Below, in pieces: positions 5,103 through 6,165 of a DNA stretch of 6,165 bases. The notes below the pieces were generated by a model. That model was given only the letters and a program-made list of their open reading frames with translations. It did not search any database and was not told the origin of the DNA. How positions within the stretch are numbered: the stretch's first letter is position 1; each line of letters opens with the position of its first letter. The position numbers and the translations under genes are program-made. The stretch is from Bacillota bacterium. GTDB lineage: Bacteria; Bacillota; Clostridia; Oscillospirales; QAMX01. The stretch spans positions 1-6,165 of the forward strand of contig JAKPBM010000389.1 of assembly GCA_029778935.1 (NCBI GenBank). The letters run 5' to 3'.

Positions 5103-6165
5103 GCGGACCCAAAGTGGAAAGAACGAGACAAAGCCGGTCAGCGTGGCGGGCTTTGGATCACGTTTGTCAACGTGTTTCTTTTTGCCGCAAAATTCATCGC
5201 CTCCCTTGCCACGGGCAGTCTGGCCGTCCGGGCGGACGCCGTAAACAACCTGTCCGATGCGGGCACGGGGCTGATTACCTTCTACGGTTTCCGCCTGTCC
5301 GCCAAACCCGCCGATAAGGAGCATCCTTTCGGCCACGCAAGAGGGGAATACATCGCGACTCTCGCCATGGCCATGCTGATACTGACCTTAGGCGTGGAAG
5401 TCGGAAAAAGCTCCATTAAGTCCATCTGGGTGGGGGAGAAGACGGTGATCGCCCCCGTGGCCCTGTACGTGCTGGCGGGTTCCATCGCGGTGAAGCTGTG
5501 CCTGTATGTGTTCTGCCGCCGGGTGGGGAAGCGGATTTCCTCCTCGCTTCTGGAAGCCGCCGCCGTCGATAGCCTTTCGGACGTGGCGGCCAGCGGCGTA
5601 ATCTTAGTGGCCGGCCTGTTAAGCCCGGTGGTGGATTTGCCTCTGGACGGCATCATGGGCCTGCTGGTGGCCGGGTTTATCCTGTTTACGGGCTTTTCGC
5701 TGATTAAGGACACGGCGTCCTACCTGCTGGGCGAAGCGCCCAGGAAAGAGCTTTACGACGCCATACTGAAGCTGGTATTGACCCATGAAGGCGTTCTGGA
5801 TGCCCACGATTTGGTCATCCACAGCTACGGCCATAAGAAGTTCGCCACGCTGCACGTGGAAGTGGACGCGGAGCACCCCTTGTGGCAGAGCCACGAAACG
5901 GCCGACCGCATCGAGCGGGAAGTGCAGGAGCGGTTTAATATCGAGCTGGTGGTCCATCTGGACCCCGTGCAGGTCAACGACGAGGAAGTGTCCGCCTTAA
6001 GGGAGCAGGTAACGGAGATACTTGCCGAACTGGACGAGGCAATTTCCATGCACGATTTCCGCGTGGTAAAGTGCGCCGCGGGAACGCGGATGATTTTCGA
6101 CGCGGTCGTGCCCTATCAAAGCCCCTGGACCCAGGCGGAACTGGAAAAAAAGGTGTCCGAGCAGC
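5100..6165 (+). CDS. Cation diffusion facilitator transporter, Mn2+-type site, 3' end cut off
   Basis: This is an inner-membrane metal/proton antiporter of the cation diffusion facilitator (CDF) family, exporting divalent metal from the cytoplasm. About 355 residues are visible before the window ends; no stop is reached. The order is a charged N-terminus (KWKERDK), six membrane segments (roughly 18-40, 43-66, 85-103, 117-138, 152-176, 182-201) with the family's KPADKEHPFGHARGEYI (69-85), then a cytoplasmic domain with HDLVIHSYGHKKFATLHVEV and VVHLDPV. A further C-terminal segment with MHDFRVV and MIFDAVVP, found in many Firmicute CDFs, is partly visible. Metal residues are Asn49/Asp53 in NNLSD (helix 2) and Asp157/Asp161 in DSLSD (helix 5). 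Zn2+ CDFs usually have His first, while Asn-Asp-Asp-Asp is the set of the pneumococcal Mn2+ exporter MntE, so Mn2+ is the best guess. The start is uncertain: ATC at 5100 has a good ribosome site, and the first ordinary start codon, GTG at 5172, would remove part of helix 1. Confidence 0.92.
   Translation, partial: MADPKWKERDKAGQRGGLWITFVNVFLFAAKFIASLATGSLAVRADAVNNLSDAGTGLITFYGFRLSAKPADKEHPFGHARGEYIATLAMAMLILTLGVEVGKSSIKSIWVGEKTVIAPVALYVLAGSIAVKLCLYVFCRRVGKRISSSLLEAAAVDSLSDVAASGVILVAGLLSPVVDLPLDGIMGLLVAGFILFTGFSLIKDTASYLLGEAPRKELYDAILKLVLTHEGVLDAHDLVIHSYGHKKFATLHVEVDAEHPLWQSHETADRIEREVQERFNIELVVHLDPVQVNDEEVSALREQVTEILAELDEAISMHDFRVVKCAAGTRMIFDAVVPYQSPWTQAELEKKVSEQ

Noticed and set aside
5172..5174. 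GTG at 5172 as the CDF start
   Set aside because: It lies within the first membrane helix, has no ribosome site upstream, and leaves out a stretch that looks like a CDF N-terminus.
1..6165. Mobile elements, CRISPR repeats, tRNA or rRNA genes, defence or toxin systems
   Set aside because: I found no regularly spaced repeats, transposase or integrase motifs, tRNA-like cloverleaf or such protein families; nearly all sequence is accounted for by the genes listed.

Overview
The window is a dense, GC-rich stretch of bacterial chromosome with every gene on the + strand. The protein families, the AAGGAGG-type ribosome binding sites and the clostridial style of the aldolase suggest a high-GC Firmicute of class Clostridia, such as an Oscillospirales- or Christensenellales-like gut anaerobe. 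This is an inference from protein style; no rRNA or other marker in the window settles it.

Region 1 (1-1968) is a tightly packed translation and cofactor operon. It holds the 3' end of prfA (peptide release factor 1), then a full-length Sua5/YwlC-type tsaC (threonylcarbamoyl-AMP synthase for the tRNA t6A modification), then a dephospho-CoA kinase-family gene (coaE). Both junctions are stop/start overlaps, so the three are probably translationally coupled. The CoaE protein has Thr where the P-loop lysine should be. Region 2 (2026-3426) is an M18-family metallo-aminopeptidase with its own strong ribosome binding site 57 bases after coaE and no visible terminator before it.

Region 3 (3427-4575) is the glycolytic unit. 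It has a strong extended -10 promoter, an inverted repeat enclosing the -35 box, a hairpin at the predicted extreme 5' end of the mRNA, and a class II fructose-bisphosphate aldolase with codon use typical of a highly expressed gene. A 12-bp GC-rich hairpin follows the aldolase. Region 4 (4576-6165) holds an unrecognised 164-residue soluble protein and a cation diffusion facilitator (CDF) transporter that runs off the window. The transporter has an Asn-Asp/Asp-Asp metal site, which suggests Mn2+ efflux, and appears to start at a rare ATC codon.

Most of the window is ordinary housekeeping DNA, and I see no mobile element, CRISPR array, tRNA or defence system. The points worth a second look are the P-loop substitution in CoaE, the non-canonical start of the CDF gene, the paired palindromes around the aldolase promoter, and the unrecognised small protein.
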